Position numbers and translations under genes: made by a program. Shown here in pieces: positions 8,416 to 8,867 of a stretch of DNA of 8,867 nt. Position 1 is the first letter of the stretch. Every line of letters starts with the position of its first letter. Origin of the DNA: Prevotella sp. (GTDB taxonomy: Bacteria; Bacteroidota; Bacteroidia; Bacteroidales; Dysgonomonadaceae); NCBI GenBank assembly GCA_031263965.1, contig JAISES010000453.1, positions 1 through 8,867 on the forward strand, read 5' to 3'. The notes beneath the pieces are model-generated. The model saw only the letters and a list, made by a program, of their open reading frames with translations. It did no database searches and was not told the DNA's origin.

Positions 8416-8433
8416 AATGTTCGCATCCGCACA
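8416..8433 (-). promoter_or_regulatory. Activator-binding site, promoter-distal copy of the 18-base repeat
   Basis: This is an exact second copy of the 18-base site. The dyad centres (about 8403.5 and 8425.5) are 22 bases apart, close to two DNA turns, so two bound dimers would sit on nearly the same face. Together the pair spans about -78 to -117 from the predicted start, the usual place for an NtrC-type upstream activating sequence. Confidence 0.7.
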
Positions 8434-8526
8434 TAAATTACAAATATTAATCCTTACTTTTACAGATAGTTAAGAAACTGTTTGAATTTTATAAGTACTC
8501 AATAAAAATTAATACAACATACTCTC

Positions 8527-8603
8527 TGTCATCCTGAGGAACGAAGGATCCCGTTTCTCCAAAATAAAATATATACGAGATGCTTCCTTCCGTCAGCATG
8601 ACA
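8527..8603. repeat. Interspersed palindromic repeat with inverted ends (about 77 bp)
   Basis: The left end tgtcatcctgagg (8527-8539) and the right end cgtcagcatgaca (8591-8603) are imperfect inverted copies, matching at 11 of 13 positions. Complementarity continues inward with small gaps (gaacgaaggatc on the left, gatgcttccttc on the right). From general knowledge, a repeat beginning TGTCATCCTGAGGAACGAAGGATC-like is widely scattered in bacterial genomes including Bacteroidota. It has no coding capacity, so it is a MITE-like or REP-like element. The arms have diverged, which suggests an old copy. Confidence 0.7.
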
Positions 8604-8738
8604 AAAACGAAAATAATGTTGCATTAAATTGTTTTCATTACTTAGCTAATTTTTTTATAGTTATTTTCAGATGGATTTTGTTCTTTTTACTTGCAGGTTT
8701 AGCCTACTGAACCTCAATGGCTTGCTAAGATATAAATA

Positions 8739-8782
8739 GCTCTGAAAGAGCGTAATCTATTAGCGTAGGGCAACGCCCTACG
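8739..8782. repeat. REP-like double hairpin, left half of a composite element
   Basis: Two perfect hairpins lie close together. The first is gctct-gaa-agagc (8739-8751). The second is cgtagggc-aac-gccctacg (8764-8782), with an 8-base stem and a 3-base loop. A linker cgtaatctatta-like stretch separates them. Small hairpins around CTGAAAG and GGGCAACGCCC are common intergenic repeats in Bacteroidota; in other bacteria such elements are mobilised by RAYT (TnpA-REP) transposases. No transposase is in the window. Confidence 0.65.
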
Positions 8783-8799
8783 ACCATGAATGTGAATGA

Positions 8800-8864
8800 A
8801 ACGACGCCCTACCCGGGCAGAATCAATGATTCACTTTCTGATTCTGCCCTTTCAGGGCGTCGTT
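8800..8864. repeat. REP-like long two-tier hairpin, right half of a composite element
   Basis: An outer stem of 11 base pairs (8800-8810 with 8854-8864; aacgacgccct and agggcgtcgtt) encloses an inner stem of 11 base pairs (8815-8825 with 8839-8849; gggcagaatca and tgattctgccc). Four-base internal loops separate the stems and a 13-base loop caps them. At the right end, gccct-ttc-agggc (8846-8858) can form an alternative mini-hairpin whose minus strand, GCCCTGAAAGGGC, is an inverted relative of the one at 8739-8751. It could also work as a transcription barrier, but it lacks a following T-run in the window. Confidence 0.65.
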
Positions 8865-8867
8865 GAT

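Larger units (their letters stand above)
8299..8867. other. Gene-free region upstream of the efflux operon
   Basis: No convincing coding frame is present on either strand. The part next to the operon (8299-8433) holds the promoter and paired activator sites. The stretches 8434-8526 and 8604-8738 are AT-rich and I see no gene, tRNA, terminator or riboswitch in them. The remainder is made of two kinds of palindromic repeat (8527-8603 and 8739-8864). The gene on the far side lies beyond the right edge, so its orientation is unknown. Confidence 0.75.

Noticed and set aside
8394..8433. The two 18-base repeats as a CRISPR array or plasmid iterons
   Set aside because: There are only two copies with a 4-base gap, no spacers and no cas or rep gene. 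Position upstream of a sigma-54 promoter explains them better.
8641..8660. T-run after tagcta as a possible terminator
   Set aside because: The palindrome is only six AT-rich bases, too weak for an intrinsic terminator stem.

Overview
The window looks like Bacteroidota DNA, most likely order Bacteroidales; genus is not resolved. Supporting signs are the double-length FtsX-type permeases typical of that phylum, short Lys-rich lipoprotein starts with a Cys-Gly-Gly lipobox, AT-rich gene starts without Shine-Dalgarno motifs, and the types of interspersed repeat present.

Layout, read on the minus strand from right to left. Positions 8299-8867 hold no gene. They contain two families of palindromic repeat (8527-8603 and 8739-8864) and, nearer the first gene, a regulatory region. 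From 8298 down to the left edge runs one compact co-oriented set of five genes with gaps of 9, 12, 19 and 30 bases: a TolC-family outer-membrane channel (8298-6823), an HlyD/MFP-type periplasmic adaptor (6813-5563), two large MacB/FtsX-type ABC permeases (5550-3130 and 3110-762), and a lipoprotein cut by the left edge (from 731). No terminator is visible between them, so they are probably one transcript that continues past position 1.

Together the first four genes make a tripartite export machine: inner-membrane permease, adaptor and outer-membrane channel. The ABC ATPase needed to power it is not in the window. The substrate cannot be read from the sequence. The lipoprotein is not a standard part of such a pump and is of unknown function.

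The most informative part is upstream of the channel gene. A good match to a sigma-54 (-24/-12) promoter lies at 8342-8327 on the minus strand. Two identical 18-base repeats, each an imperfect palindrome of form TGTnCGnATnCGnACA and 22 bases apart, sit about 78-117 bases upstream of the predicted transcription start. That is the usual architecture of an NtrC-type enhancer, so the operon is predicted to be switched on by a sigma-54 activator encoded elsewhere.
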